Positions 7,355 through 14,347 are shown, numbered from the stretch's first letter. The stretch: 33,059 bases of DNA from an endosymbiont of Lamellibrachia barhami (GCF_011947365.2 NZ_JAAVSH020000001.1:3765103-3798161), one strand, 5' to 3'. Notes: generated from the letters alone by a model not told the origin. Translations and numbers: made by a program.

Positions 7355-9193
7355 TCAGGGTTTTGGCGGGCGGTGAATGCCGTGTTTTTGCATGCGTTTT
7401 CGCAGGGTACTGGGAGGGACACCCAAGGCCTTGGCAGCCCCGCCTTCCCCCTCGATCTTCCAGTGGGTCGCTTCGAGCGCCCGGACGATGCAGCACGCTT
7501 CGGACTCGGCGAGGGTCCGGGGACAGGGGGACACCTCGGGTACACCCAGCGTGTCCATCAGGCGAAGACGGGGGCCTTGGGTGTTGATCACCGCCCGTTC
7601 GATCACGTTCTGCAGCTCTCGGACGTTGCCGGGCCAGGGGTAACGTTGCAGGGCCTCCATCGCTCCGGTCGGTACGGTGTTAATGGACTTGCCCGATTTG
7701 CAGGCAAGCTTCTCGACGAAGGCGCCCACCAGCAGGGGGATGTCTTCCCGACGCTCCCTGAGTGGCGGCACGGTGATTGGGAACACCTGCAACCGGTAGT
7801 AGAGATCTTTCCGAAACCGACCGCTGCGAATCTCTTCCTCCAGCTCTCGATTGGTCGCTGCGATGACCCGGACGTTCACCGGGATCGTCCGCGAGCTGCC
7901 CAACCGTTCGAACTCACCGTCCTGGAGCACCCGCAGCAGCTTGCTCTGGAGCTCCAGCGGCAGCTCGCCGATCTCATCCAGAAACAGGGTTCCGCCGTCG
8001 GCCACTTCGAACCGCCCCACCCGTTTGGCTTCGGCCCCGGTAAAAGCGCCTTTTTCGTGGCCAAAGAGCTCACTTTCGATCAGGTTCGCCGGCAAGGCCG
8101 CGCAGTTCACTTTGACCAGGGGCCGGGCGTTACGGGGGCTCCACTGATGAATGGCCCGGGCGACAAGCTCCTTGCCCACACCGGTTTCACCGAGCAACAG
8201 GACGGTCGTGTCGGAGGAGGCGACTTGCTCCGCCCGGAAGAGGACGGACTTGAGGGCGTCACTTTGGCCGATGATCCCATCGACATTGTGCTCTCCCTTG
8301 ACCTCTTCGCGCAGATAGACGTTTTCCACCTGGAGTTGCTGCTGGAGTGTCTGGATCTCCAAAAACGCCTTCTGGAGCGACTCGTCGGTCTGCTTGCGGC
8401 TCAATGCGTTGGAGAAGATCTCCCCGACCAACCGCAGTTGTTGAACCACCCCGTCGGGCCAGGGGCGCTCTGTACGAAGGGAAGCAAAGGCGACCGCTCC
8501 GGTGATGGAACCGGCCACCGCCAGTGGGATCGCCACCACCGACTTTGGGCCGCACTTTCGCAGATACTCCTGGTCACGTCTTGCATCAGCGGGCAGATCA
8601 GAACCTTGCGAAAACAGGAACATTTCGCCGCGGAGCATCTTCTCAGTGGCCCAGGGCAATTGATCAAACACAACCCGTGCCGGGGCTGGCTCACACCCAG
8701 GAGCCGTCCACGAGTGTGTAGCGCAAAAGTGGGTCTTTTCTTCCGAGAACCCGAACAGGGTGCTTCGATCCACCTGTAAAGATTCTGCGATGCATTTCAG
8801 CCCCTGCTCGATCTGCCGGTCTACCTCACCGGGCGGCAGATTCAGGAACCGAGTCGAGAGCTGAGAGAGCAGGGTTTCGAACCGAAGCTGTTCTTCAACT
8901 GCCGCTTCGACGTACTCGAGTTCAGTGAGCTTCCGTCTCAGCCGCTCATTCGACGCCCTCAGCTCGGCCGTACACTCCATCTCCCTGAGTTCTAGCTCTT
9001 CGTTCTGCTGTCGCAGTTCCTCTTCGGCAGCATGCAATTTCTGGTGGGAGGTCAGCAAGGCCTTGAGGGTCTCGGTGGGCATCACTTCACCGTTCACCCG
9101 CCGCCCACTGGGGCCTTGTCGCAGGCTTTCTACCCACTTGTGAAGCACCTTGATGTTGAGGGTTGATGAATCCGTACCCATTGTTTTTCTCAC
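7355..9193 (-). CDS. GAF-domain sigma-54-dependent transcriptional activator
   Basis: A 612-residue enhancer-binding protein of the FhlA/NorR type, which hydrolyses ATP to open promoters held by sigma-54 RNA polymerase. Domains: a Glu/Gln/Arg-rich coiled coil (about 45-105); a GAF sensor domain (about 105-265) with HFCATHSW and SVVAIPLAV; a second short coiled coil (268-300); the AAA+ domain (about 305-535) with Walker A GETGVGKE (335-342), the sigma-54 contact loop GAFTGA (383-388), Walker B GGTLFLDE (400-407) and the [13 protein letters not shown] sensor region; and a Fis-type helix-turn-helix (about 575-608, [17 protein letters not shown]). There is no receiver domain, so it probably senses a small ligand rather than a kinase. 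The start is GTG at 9193 or ATG at 9181; neither has a strong ribosome site. The most likely target is the adjacent downstream gene. Confidence 0.92.
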   Translation of the reverse strand: MRKTMGTDSSTLNIKVLHKWVESLRQGPSGRRVNGEVMPTETLKALLTSHQKLHAAEEELRQQNEELELREMECTAELRASNERLRRKLTELEYVEAAVEEQLRFETLLSQLSTRFLNLPPGEVDRQIEQGLKCIAESLQVDRSTLFGFSEEKTHFCATHSWTAPGCEPAPARVVFDQLPWATEKMLRGEMFLFSQGSDLPADARRDQEYLRKCGPKSVVAIPLAVAGSITGAVAFASLRTERPWPDGVVQQLRLVGEIFSNALSRKQTDESLQKAFLEIQTLQQQLQVENVYLREEVKGEHNVDGIIGQSDALKSVLFRAEQVASSDTTVLLLGETGVGKELVARAIHQWSPRNARPLVKVNCAALPANLIESELFGHEKGAFTGAEAKRVGRFEVADGGTLFLDEIGELPLELQSKLLRVLQDGEFERLGSSRTIPVNVRVIAATNRELEEEIRSGRFRKDLYYRLQVFPITVPPLRERREDIPLLVGAFVEKLACKSGKSINTVPTGAMEALQRYPWPGNVRELQNVIERAVINTQGPRLRLMDTLGVPEVSPCPRTLAESEACCIVRALEATHWKIEGEGGAAKALGVPPSTLRKRMQKHGIHRPPKP

Positions 9194-9232
9194 AGTGCAA
9201 AAATTCTGATTATCACATCTTAGCCAGACCCG

Positions 9233-9258
9233 ATGTCGACATGCTATCTACATCGACA
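9233..9258. promoter_or_regulatory. Paired ATGTCGACAT / ACATCGACA sites upstream of the activator gene
   Basis: A 10-bp perfect palindrome ATGTCGACAT (9233-9242) is followed by ACATCGACA (9250-9258); the TGTCGA and TCGACA cores face each other. They lie 40-65 bases upstream of the activator start and may be an autoregulatory operator. This is inferred from position only. Confidence 0.4.
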
Positions 9259-9641
9259 ATGCAGGGGGGGGGATTTTCTGCACTCCCTTGCTTTCGCCCT
9301 CGGAGGAGATCCTCTCAACATCGATAGCCTGTGACCCCACTTAATTCAGGCTGAGTAGTTACTTAACAAATATATTTAAGAACGATACAGACTAATCATT
9401 TTGTATTAATATTTCCTTTGCTTTGAGTTCTTTCTTGCTTAAAGAATTTCAGCAGCATGCGCCTGCTTGAGATATAGGGTTAATACCCGAAATTATTTCA
9501 CTTAGGGATGTATTCGTAATTAGTAAAAGGGAGTATTCGTAGATAGATCTAGAAGTTTTCACGGATAGATTTATTGGTAAGGCACGAGATTATTTTTTTG
9601 TCGGCGCGACTTGCTGAAACGGTCGACAAACCGCGCTTACA
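9259..9641. other. Gene-free AT-rich stretch
   Basis: No ORF with family-like character is visible. The stretch begins with a nine-G run (9265-9273), then becomes AT-rich. TATTCGTA occurs twice about 30 bases apart (near 9509 and 9533) in the contexts GGGATGTATTCGTAATTAG and GGGAGTATTCGTAGATAG. The stretch ends exactly where homology to the gltD segment starts. Confidence 0.6.
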
Positions 9642-9803
9642 TGGTAAGGCGTACCGCAATCCATGCAGCGGTTAGCCTGTCTTGCCGCCTGATTTTCAGG
9701 CATGACATCGACATATTCACCCCAGTGGCGAATACGAACCTTGGGAAGTTCTTTGGCCGCCGCCTCCCGCGGGAGGCGGCAGAAAACCATGGATATCTTG
9801 CAT
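9642..9803 (-). pseudogene. gltD 5' fragment (duplicate)
   Basis: The first 54 codons of gltD are recognisable, including VRIRHWGEYVDVMP and RCMDCGTPY, after which the reading frame runs into unrelated sequence. Relative to intact gltD there is also a one-base gain between codons 8 and 17, so the original ATG (9801-9803) is out of frame with the conserved part. It is broken at both ends and cannot encode GltD. Divergence from the intact copy is visibly greater than in the adjacent hemerythrin gene, as expected for sequence no longer under selection. Confidence 0.9.
9759..9780. repeat. Perfect 22-bp palindrome inside the gltD fragment
   Basis: The 22 bases centred on CCCGCGGG read identically on both strands. 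The equivalent stretch in intact gltD (about 4327-4350) is only an imperfect palindrome, and the change to a perfect one accounts for the frameshift of the fragment. Confidence 0.85.
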
Positions 9804-9935
9804 GAATCTCTGACCGATGATGACCTAATGTAGAGTTTAGGTCATCTGGTCAGAGTCAGTTGGAAAGTCTGGTTTATCGAAAAAACTGTGGTGCGTCCTA
9901 TTTATACATTCACATTCAGCCCACGCTGAAGAGCA

Positions 9936-10481
9936 TCATCCGTGTTTCTGTAAATAACTGTGCAGAGCCGGGTAACGCTCCTGTAACCCTGGCGCCAGCA
10001 ATGGATCCTGGTCAGCTGGCAATGCCCCGCTGGCATAGTCGAAGTCATCCGAACCCAGCTGTTCGGCCAGCAACGGGAAGGCCTTCTCCTCTTCAAACGT
10101 CATGTGGCTACGCTGATGATCCAGGTAGTCCCGACCCAGCCTCTCCACTTCATCAATCGAGAGACCATCCGGTTTACCCAACTGCTCAATGGCCAGCCTG
10201 AATTCACGTGTCATGTTCATAATCGCCTGGTGATGAACCAGCAGCTGTTCCAGCGCCTCGCGCCCATCGTCTGTTCGCGCCAGGTTAATCTGGTAGAGGT
10301 GATCTTCAATCGGGTGATGAATGGTGTCGGAGTAGTCTCGCATGTAGTTCGCCACCTCCGTGATCAAATCGATCGAGGTCGTACCTCCCTGTTTCAGACG
10401 ATCCAGTTCGACTTCGAAGATATCCATCAATTTGAAAAAATGGACGTGGTCGCGGTAGAGCTTAAGTAGGGTTTCATGCAT
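9936..10481 (-). CDS. Hemerythrin-domain (HHE) protein
   Basis: A 181-residue cytosolic four-helix-bundle protein of the hemerythrin/HHE family, whose members bind a diiron centre and serve in oxygen, nitric oxide or redox sensing and protection. Ligand-type motifs in order: H in LYRDHVHFFKLMD (helix 1, about 10-20), HHPIEDH (about 57-63), LVHHQAIM (about 87-94) and HMTFEEEKAFP (about 131-141). I chose the ATG at 10481 (MHETLLKLYRDH), with AGGTG upstream, over the longer frame from 10529, whose extra 16 residues do not look family-like. In the ancestral order it sat just upstream of gltD on the same strand, but here a gltD stub follows. A precise role cannot be read from the sequence. Confidence 0.85.
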   Translation of the reverse strand: MHETLLKLYRDHVHFFKLMDIFEVELDRLKQGGTTSIDLITEVANYMRDYSDTIHHPIEDHLYQINLARTDDGREALEQLLVHHQAIMNMTREFRLAIEQLGKPDGLSIDEVERLGRDYLDHQRSHMTFEEEKAFPLLAEQLGSDDFDYASGALPADQDPLLAPGLQERYPALHSYLQKHG

Positions 10482-10597
10482 GACTACACCTGGTCGCAGC
10501 TTCTGTTTACACGCAGTTTGCCCAATCACGCTCCAAAGTACCAGAGGCGAATTTACCTAGACTTTTTATGGTTATTGTCCAGCCGGTTTCTGTAGTA

Positions 10598-10660
10598 GGG
10601 GTCAGACCACGATTTACTAAAAACTGATCATAAGAAATCCAAGAAATCGTGGTCTGTCCC
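10598..10660. repeat. REP-like palindrome, GGGGTCAGACCACGATTT variant
   Basis: GGGGTCAGACCACGATTT (10598-10615) and AAATCGTGGTCTGTCCC (10644-10660) are complementary with one mismatch. It belongs to the same broad family as 5039-5099. A single arm of the other family, with CGTCCCCTA repeated twice, follows at 10677-10714 and runs into the parDE promoter region. Confidence 0.75.
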
Positions 10661-10733
10661 TAATTTGTTCCACAAAAAAACTGTGTTGCGTCCCCTATCG
10701 TCCCCTATTGTTTTCGTATCCAAGCTATAGGTT

Positions 10734-10750
10734 ATACTACTTGGTAGTAT
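10734..10750 (+). promoter_or_regulatory. Palindromic operator overlapping the parDE -10 region
   Basis: ATACTAC-TTG-GTAGTAT is a perfect inverted repeat 30 bases upstream of the parD start. A -10-like TATACT (10733-10738) overlaps its left arm, with a weak TTTTCG 16 bases upstream. Type II antitoxins with ribbon-helix-helix folds bind such sites to repress their own operon, so this is the expected autoregulation site. Confidence 0.7.
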
Positions 10751-10780
10751 TTATTCTTACCACTACCCCAGAGGCAACAC

Positions 10781-11053
10781 ATGGCCACAGTCGAAAAACT
10801 CAGCATCGCCCTGACCCCAGAAATTGCCCAGGAAGTTCGCATGGCGGTCAAAAGTGGTGACTACGCCAGCAGTAGCGAAGTGATACGCGAGGCCTTGCGA
10901 GACTGGAAGCGAAAACGCGCCCTGCAGGATCAGGAGATCAATGAGCTGCGCGGCTTGTGGCGTGAAGGCGTAGAGAGTGGCAGCGGGCGGTACGGCTCCA
11001 TGGAAGAGATCAAGCAAGCAGCCCATAAACGCTTGGCTGATAACGATCAGTAA
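10781..11053 (+). CDS. parD: ParD-type antitoxin (ribbon-helix-helix)
   Basis: A 90-residue antitoxin of a type II toxin-antitoxin pair. The N-terminal ribbon-helix-helix (residues 1-45) shows the typical EKLSIALTPEIAQEV strand followed by SGDYASSSEVIREALRDW, and dimerises to bind DNA. The acidic C-terminal half (50-90) should wrap around and neutralise the toxin. It is followed after nine bases by the parE gene, in the usual antitoxin-first order. A perfect palindromic operator lies just upstream. Length and motifs are standard for the family. The parDE pair sits in a stretch of repeats and broken genes, suggesting accessory DNA. Confidence 0.93.
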   Translation: MATVEKLSIALTPEIAQEVRMAVKSGDYASSSEVIREALRDWKRKRALQDQEINELRGLWREGVESGSGRYGSMEEIKQAAHKRLADNDQ

Positions 11054-11062
11054 GCTCTGACT

Positions 11063-11347
11063 ATGGCCGTTTTTCAGAAGACCGCCCAGGCTGAAGAAGA
11101 TCTAATCGATATCTGGCTCTACATCGCCCAGGACAACCCTACTGCCGCCGACCACCTGCTCGACACCTTTGAGGAGAGAGGCTGGCTGCTTGCTGAGAAT
11201 CCGAATCTGGGGCAGGCGCGACCGGACATCGCTGGTGGCTTCCATCATCTGCCCGTGGGTCGCTATCTGCTACTCTACCGGAAGATCCCTGGAGGGATTG
11301 AGCTGGTGCGCGTGGTGCATGGTATGCGAATGTTGAGTTCACTATAA
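11063..11347 (+). CDS. parE: ParE/RelE-superfamily toxin
   Basis: A 94-residue toxin whose family members mostly poison DNA gyrase; related RelE members cleave mRNA instead. Visible hallmarks are the N-terminal helix AEEDLIDIWLYIAQDNPTAA (residues 10-29), the central ENPNLGQARPDI, FHHLPVGRYLLLYRKIPGGI (residues 54-73), and the C-terminal IELVRVVHGMRML strand with conserved arginines. Length is typical and no disruption is seen. It is nine bases downstream of parD and should be translated from the same message. Without structural comparison the target (gyrase versus ribosome) stays inferred. Confidence 0.92.
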   Translation: MAVFQKTAQAEEDLIDIWLYIAQDNPTAADHLLDTFEERGWLLAENPNLGQARPDIAGGFHHLPVGRYLLLYRKIPGGIELVRVVHGMRMLSSL

Positions 11348-11799
11348 GTAATCTCCTTCCAGAAACGACCTATTTTCATCAGGCCGATATTTTTTTCTGC
11401 AAGTTATTTTGCTGTTCCTGCATAGCAAATACCGACGGTACGCACCTATCCGGCATAAGAGAAAGAATAGTCATTTAATTCTTCGTTCATTTCCAATTTT
11501 ATCCCAACACTTCATTTTACGCCTTCATGTGCATGTTCGGTAACAATATTTACGGTAGCAATCGTTCGAACAGCGCCAGATTGTGGGCGGCGATTGAAGG
11601 CCAGACACAGGCTCTGAAATGCGCCAGCACCTTTCCAGGTGCAACGGCCCAGTCCACAGACGCGCTTCAAGAGCGAAAAACTGTGGTAAGTCCCCTATTG
11701 TTTTCCTCTTCCAGGAATGTCCAAAAATATCAAACATTGCTAATCTTTGGTAAATTACTAATATTTCAGATAGACCCTTAATGCATTGACAGGTGATTT
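11348..11799. other. Gene-free interval with one repeat arm
   Basis: The interval is AT-rich at both ends. A short frame in 11527-11781 has no family-like character. A single arm of the GTGGTGCGTCCCCT family, with ACTGTGGTAAGTCCCCTATT, lies at 11676-11704 without its partner. The last bases hold the ribosome site AGGTGATTT before the second parD. Confidence 0.6.
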
Positions 11800-12060
11800 A
11801 TGAACGTATCTTTGACCACAGAACTGGAAGACTATGTAAATACACAGGTCAAATCCGGGCTCTATCGCTCAGCCAGTGAAGTCGTGCGCGAGGCATTGCG
11901 GAACCAGATTCGGAGGGGTATGGATGATCAGTTAGCACAGCGCATTTCCCTGGGGCGTCAGCAAGTCGCTGAGGGGCGCGTTGCCGAGGCCAATGAAAAC
12001 TATCTGGAAAGCAAGCGAGCCATGATTCGCGACCGATTCGAGGGTCGTGATCAGGGCTGA
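11800..12060 (+). CDS. Second ParD-type antitoxin, orphaned
   Basis: An 86-residue antitoxin with the ParD ribbon-helix-helix: MNVSLTTELEDYVNTQVKSG then SASEVVREALRNQIRR (to about residue 45), and a charged C-terminal tail. It differs clearly from the ParD at 10781, so it is not a recent duplicate. A start of a parE frame overlaps its stop codon (TGATG at 12058-12062), as in normal operons, but that frame is cut after eight native-looking residues. The antitoxin therefore stands without its toxin. It may still bind its own promoter or cross-neutralise another ParE; neither can be told from sequence. Confidence 0.88.
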   Translation: MNVSLTTELEDYVNTQVKSGLYRSASEVVREALRNQIRRGMDDQLAQRISLGRQQVAEGRVAEANENYLESKRAMIRDRFEGRDQG

Positions 12061-12107
12061 TGAGCTATCGCGTGGTGTTTGCGTATTCTGGTCATTCCGA
12101 TCACTGA
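12060..12107 (+). pseudogene. parE remnant, cut by an IS21-type end
   Basis: The frame starts MSYRVVFA, a typical ParE beginning, and then reads into sequence of the inserted element to a stop at 12105-12107. Only about 24 bases of the original toxin gene survive upstream of the junction near 12085. No other part of this parE was found in the window. Confidence 0.7.
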
Positions 12108-12828
12108 TTCTGGTTTTATTCGATCACTTAACCATCCCAGCACGAAGGATCTCATGGTATCACTCTGAGTGATCGGATTCAGTAAATTCACTCATGACCT
12201 TTCTCATCGACTCTCCCTTTAGTTTTAGCTTGTGACTATTGTGTAATAGACGGTCCAGAATGGCATCTGCCAGCGTCGCATCGCCGATGGTTTTATGCCA
12301 TTGTATTGTCGGTAGCTGACTGGTTACCAACGTGGATTTAAGGCCATGGCGATCATCCATGATAGTCAGTAGATCATTACGCTGGTTCAGGTTCATTTTC
12401 TCCAGTCCCCAGTCATCCAGTACCAGCAAATCCGTTTTTGCCAGTTGCTGGGTCAATCGGGTAAAACGACCATCTCCATGGGCGATAGTCAGCGTTTCAA
12501 GCAAGCGGGGCATACGGAAGTAACGAACCGATAATCCCTGCATGCACGCTTGGGTTGCCAGTGCACAACCAAGATAGGTTTTACCGCAACCGGTGGGGCC
12601 GGTGATGAGTATATTGTGATGCTGCAGTATCCAGTGTGTACTCAGTAAATCAGCAAACTGACTTTTCATCAGCCCACGCGGATGACTGTAATCAATATCA
12701 GCCGGGTTAGCCTGCAGTTTTAATTTTGCCACTTTAAGCAGACGTTTGATTTTATTGTTATGGCGATGTGTTGATTCCCGGTCTACCAGTAACGCCAGGC
12801 GTTCACTAAAGCCAAGTTCATCATGCGA
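12085..12828 (-). mobile_element. IS21-family remnant (one end plus truncated istB)
   Basis: The left boundary is where parE2 homology stops. The end contains two direct copies of an ATTCTGG...GATCACT unit (about 12086-12106 and 12107-12128) and a further TGAGTGATCGGATTCAG (about 12159-12175). IS21-family ends characteristically carry several internal repeats. The only gene is istB, cut at its 5' end at about 12828 by a palindrome; istA and the other end are missing. It cannot move on its own. Confidence 0.8.
12160..12828 (-). pseudogene. istB: IstB-like transposition ATPase, 5'-truncated
   Basis: IstB helps the IstA transposase of IS21-type elements and is related to DnaA/DnaC AAA+ ATPases. 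Walker A GPTGCGKTYLGCALA and Walker B TDLLVLDDWGL are intact, as is the C-terminal HNSHKLKLKGESMRK. Reading back from the GTG at 12730-12732, the frame continues without a stop through LGFSERLALLVDRES and KIKRLLKVAKLKL, typical IstB N-terminal sequence, to about 12828 where a palindrome interrupts it. About 30 N-terminal residues and the start codon are therefore lost, leaving some 222 codons. Translation from the internal GTG is possible but would omit the N-terminal domain. Confidence 0.85.
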
Positions 12829-12832
12829 GTTT

Positions 12833-12867
12833 GGGGTCAGAGTAAAAACCTGCTTTTACTCTGGCCC
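12833..12867. repeat. REP-like palindrome, GGGGTCAGAGTAAAA family
   Basis: GGGGTCAGAGTAAAA (12833-12847) faces TTTTACTCTGGCCC (12854-12867) with one mismatch. It begins within five bases of the istB truncation point. It matches the element at 5039-5099, which likewise adjoins a truncated gene. Confidence 0.75.
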
Positions 12868-12890
12868 ACAAAAACCGCTGATGAAATATT

Positions 12891-12951
12891 AGGGGACGCA
12901 TCCTGTTTTCCGTGCCACTTCTGGTACTTCGAAAAACGTGGTGCGTCCCCT
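12891..12951. repeat. REP-like palindrome, GTGGTGCGTCCCCT family
   Basis: The left arm 12891-12910 (AGGGGACGCATCCTGTTTTC) faces 12931-12951, the complement apart from a short mismatch block. A T-rich stretch follows, so it could also stop transcription. It is the sister of the near-perfect element at 15666-15720. Confidence 0.8.
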
Positions 12952-12983
12952 ATTGTTTTTTTGTTTTTTTCGTCAATTTTTCC

Positions 12984-13000
12984 TGTCGGAAAATCTTACA
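12984..13000 (+). promoter_or_regulatory. Upstream motif copy 1, TGTCGGAAAATCTTACA
   Basis: This 17-mer recurs at 13095-13111 with two differences. Both lie upstream of the PEP-CTERM gene and its sigma-54 promoter. From memory, similar TGTCGG...TTACA elements precede PEP-CTERM genes in other bacteria and are thought to bind the PrsR activator; I cannot verify that here. Confidence 0.6.
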
Positions 13001-13094
13001 CTTAGACTGCGGCACTGTGATGAATTAACTCATTGAATTAATAGATAATAATGTGGATTATCCCGGTTTTGGTTCCATATAAGCACGTTTATTG

Positions 13095-13111
13095 TGTCGG
13101 AATATTTTACA
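13095..13111 (+). promoter_or_regulatory. Upstream motif copy 2, TGTCGGAATATTTTACA
   Basis: This is the second copy of the motif at 12984-13000, 111 bases downstream of the first. It sits 64 bases upstream of the -24 element, a usual distance for a sigma-54 enhancer site. The conserved ends are TGTCGGAA and TTACA. Confidence 0.6.
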
Positions 13112-13174
13112 AATTGTTTTTGTGAACTGATTCCTTGATGGATAAGAAATTGATTCTTAAAAGGATTTTTCTTC

Positions 13175-13190
13175 TGGCGTGATATATGCC
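13175..13190 (+). promoter_or_regulatory. Sigma-54 (-24/-12) promoter for the PEP-CTERM gene
   Basis: TGGCGTGATATATGCC has the -24 GG and -12 GC at the required ten-base spacing and keeps TGGC and TGC. The start of transcription would be near 13201, giving a leader of about 135 bases. It is weaker than the promoter at 7179-7194 but supported by the two upstream motifs. Confidence 0.5.
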
Positions 13191-13334
13191 TTATAAATAA
13201 CATGGACTTTGCGATTGGATTGAATAAGGTCTGGTATCAATTGATTTCCAGGTTCTGCAATATTGATTAGTGGCGTCTGACCACAATCAACTCTACTGGA
13301 ACCACTGGATCTTTTTCCTCTATACGAGAAGGGG

Positions 13335-14231
13335 GTGAACGTGAAGAAGATACTGCTAAGTTGGGTTGGTTTGGCTCTGCTGGCGAACGTTCCGATTGCG
13401 CTGGCAGGCACCTGGAGTTGTGATTTCAGCGTAGACACTTGTGACTTCACCATGTTTGTGGATGATCCGGATCCCTCTACCAGCCTTGTCAACAATGGCC
13501 AGCTGATCATGCACACCAATGGGCAGGTATACGCGGAAGAGCCACCGAGTCCACCTACCAATTATGCGACGGCTGCAGAGGCCTATATGCATCAACTCTT
13601 TACTCCCGGGTATGGAGAATCCTGGTGGGCGGAAATTACCGGGATGATTCCTGCGATTATCGAGCCCAATTATCCGGTGGGTCCTATGGGCATTGATCAT
13701 TTGCATCTACAGGTGGGGTTGGCTGCAGGATTTGTTAAACCAGATGGATCTATTTACCTGATGGACAACGGCCTCATATTTTCTGGTGATGACAGGTCCG
13801 GATTAGAGGTCAAGAACCGGAAGTACGATGCCGACAGTAAGTTTCATCCGGTTTCAGGTGACTCTGTGGAATATGCAGATGCGCATACGTTGACAATGGA
13901 TGAGAGTGGTCTGCTCGGCTTGCGTTTCGATGCAGCTACCAAGGTACTGACAGCATACAATGGTCACACCAACGACTTCCTCAGTGTGGATATTGACGCA
14001 TCGGGTCCTGGAAATTGGAATATGACGGACTCCGATGATTTTTTCATTGCGCTCCTACTTGAGGTTCGGGGCTTGCCGGTTCCCGAAACGTCGCCGCTGG
14101 CGCTCGATAACTTTCATGCTTCGTCCGGCGTGTCCGTACCGGAGCCCACAACCTGGGTCATGATGCTTTACGGATTGGGTTTGGTGAGCGTGCTTCGACT
14201 CCGTGGCCACAACCATATATGGAGGGTTTAA
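13335..14231 (+). CDS. PEP-CTERM-anchored exoprotein
   Basis: A 298-residue exported protein with sorting signals at both ends. Residues 1-24 are a Sec signal peptide cleaved near ALAG. The C-terminus reads VPEPTTWVMMLYGLGLVSVL and then RLRGH, the PEP motif, membrane helix and basic tail recognised by exosortases, which cleave and release such proteins, often into an exopolysaccharide matrix. The mature middle has four cysteines near its start (SCDFSVDTCDF) and a beta-rich, Asp/Gly-rich body; its fold looks lectin- or jelly-roll-like but I do not recognise a named family. The start is GTG at 13335 or, better spaced from AAGGGGG, GTG at 13341. No exosortase gene is in the window. Regulation through sigma-54 is likely given 13175-13190. 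Confidence 0.85.
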   Translation: MNVKKILLSWVGLALLANVPIALAGTWSCDFSVDTCDFTMFVDDPDPSTSLVNNGQLIMHTNGQVYAEEPPSPPTNYATAAEAYMHQLFTPGYGESWWAEITGMIPAIIEPNYPVGPMGIDHLHLQVGLAAGFVKPDGSIYLMDNGLIFSGDDRSGLEVKNRKYDADSKFHPVSGDSVEYADAHTLTMDESGLLGLRFDAATKVLTAYNGHTNDFLSVDIDASGPGNWNMTDSDDFFIALLLEVRGLPVPETSPLALDNFHASSGVSVPEPTTWVMMLYGLGLVSVLRLRGHNHIWRV

Positions 14232-14310
14232 GAGAGCAATAAGACAAGAAAACCGGGTGCTACGTTATTGCGCGTCGACAATGCAAACACACGAGAAAAT
14301 ACTGGGGCTT

Positions 14311-14347
14311 GTTAACACTAATCAGTACATCAGTGATTAGTGTTAAC
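14311..14347. promoter_or_regulatory. Perfect 14-bp inverted repeat before the lipoprotein operon
   Basis: GTTAACACTAATCA (14311-14324) and its exact complement (14334-14347) surround a nine-base loop. It lies 80 bases after the PEP-CTERM stop and 30 bases before the lipoprotein start. No T-run follows on the plus strand, so an operator is as likely as a terminator. Confidence 0.65.

Larger units (their letters stand above)
9642..10407. repeat. Segmental duplication, copy B
   Basis: Direct repeat of 4212-5035. Homology starts abruptly inside gltD at about 9642 and continues past the point where copy A stops (5035 = 10407) into the intact hemerythrin 5' end. The roughly 70-base stretch 4446-4516 of copy A is missing here, at the junction GGTTTATCG/AAAAAACTG near 9879. 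Confidence 0.9.

Noticed and set aside
7081-7587. Plus-strand frame of 168 codons upstream of and over the activator 3' end
   Set aside because: It crosses the sigma-54 promoter, the 7289-7334 inverted repeat and the activator coding region, and the translation is rich in Arg, Gly and Pro without motifs.
7373-8779. Long frame antisense to the sigma-54 activator gene
   Set aside because: It lies wholly opposite a gene with complete AAA+ motifs; its translation has no family character and reflects GC-rich codon bias on the other strand.
11527-11781. 84-codon frame between the two parD genes
   Set aside because: It includes a repeat arm, has no ribosome site and no family-like sequence.
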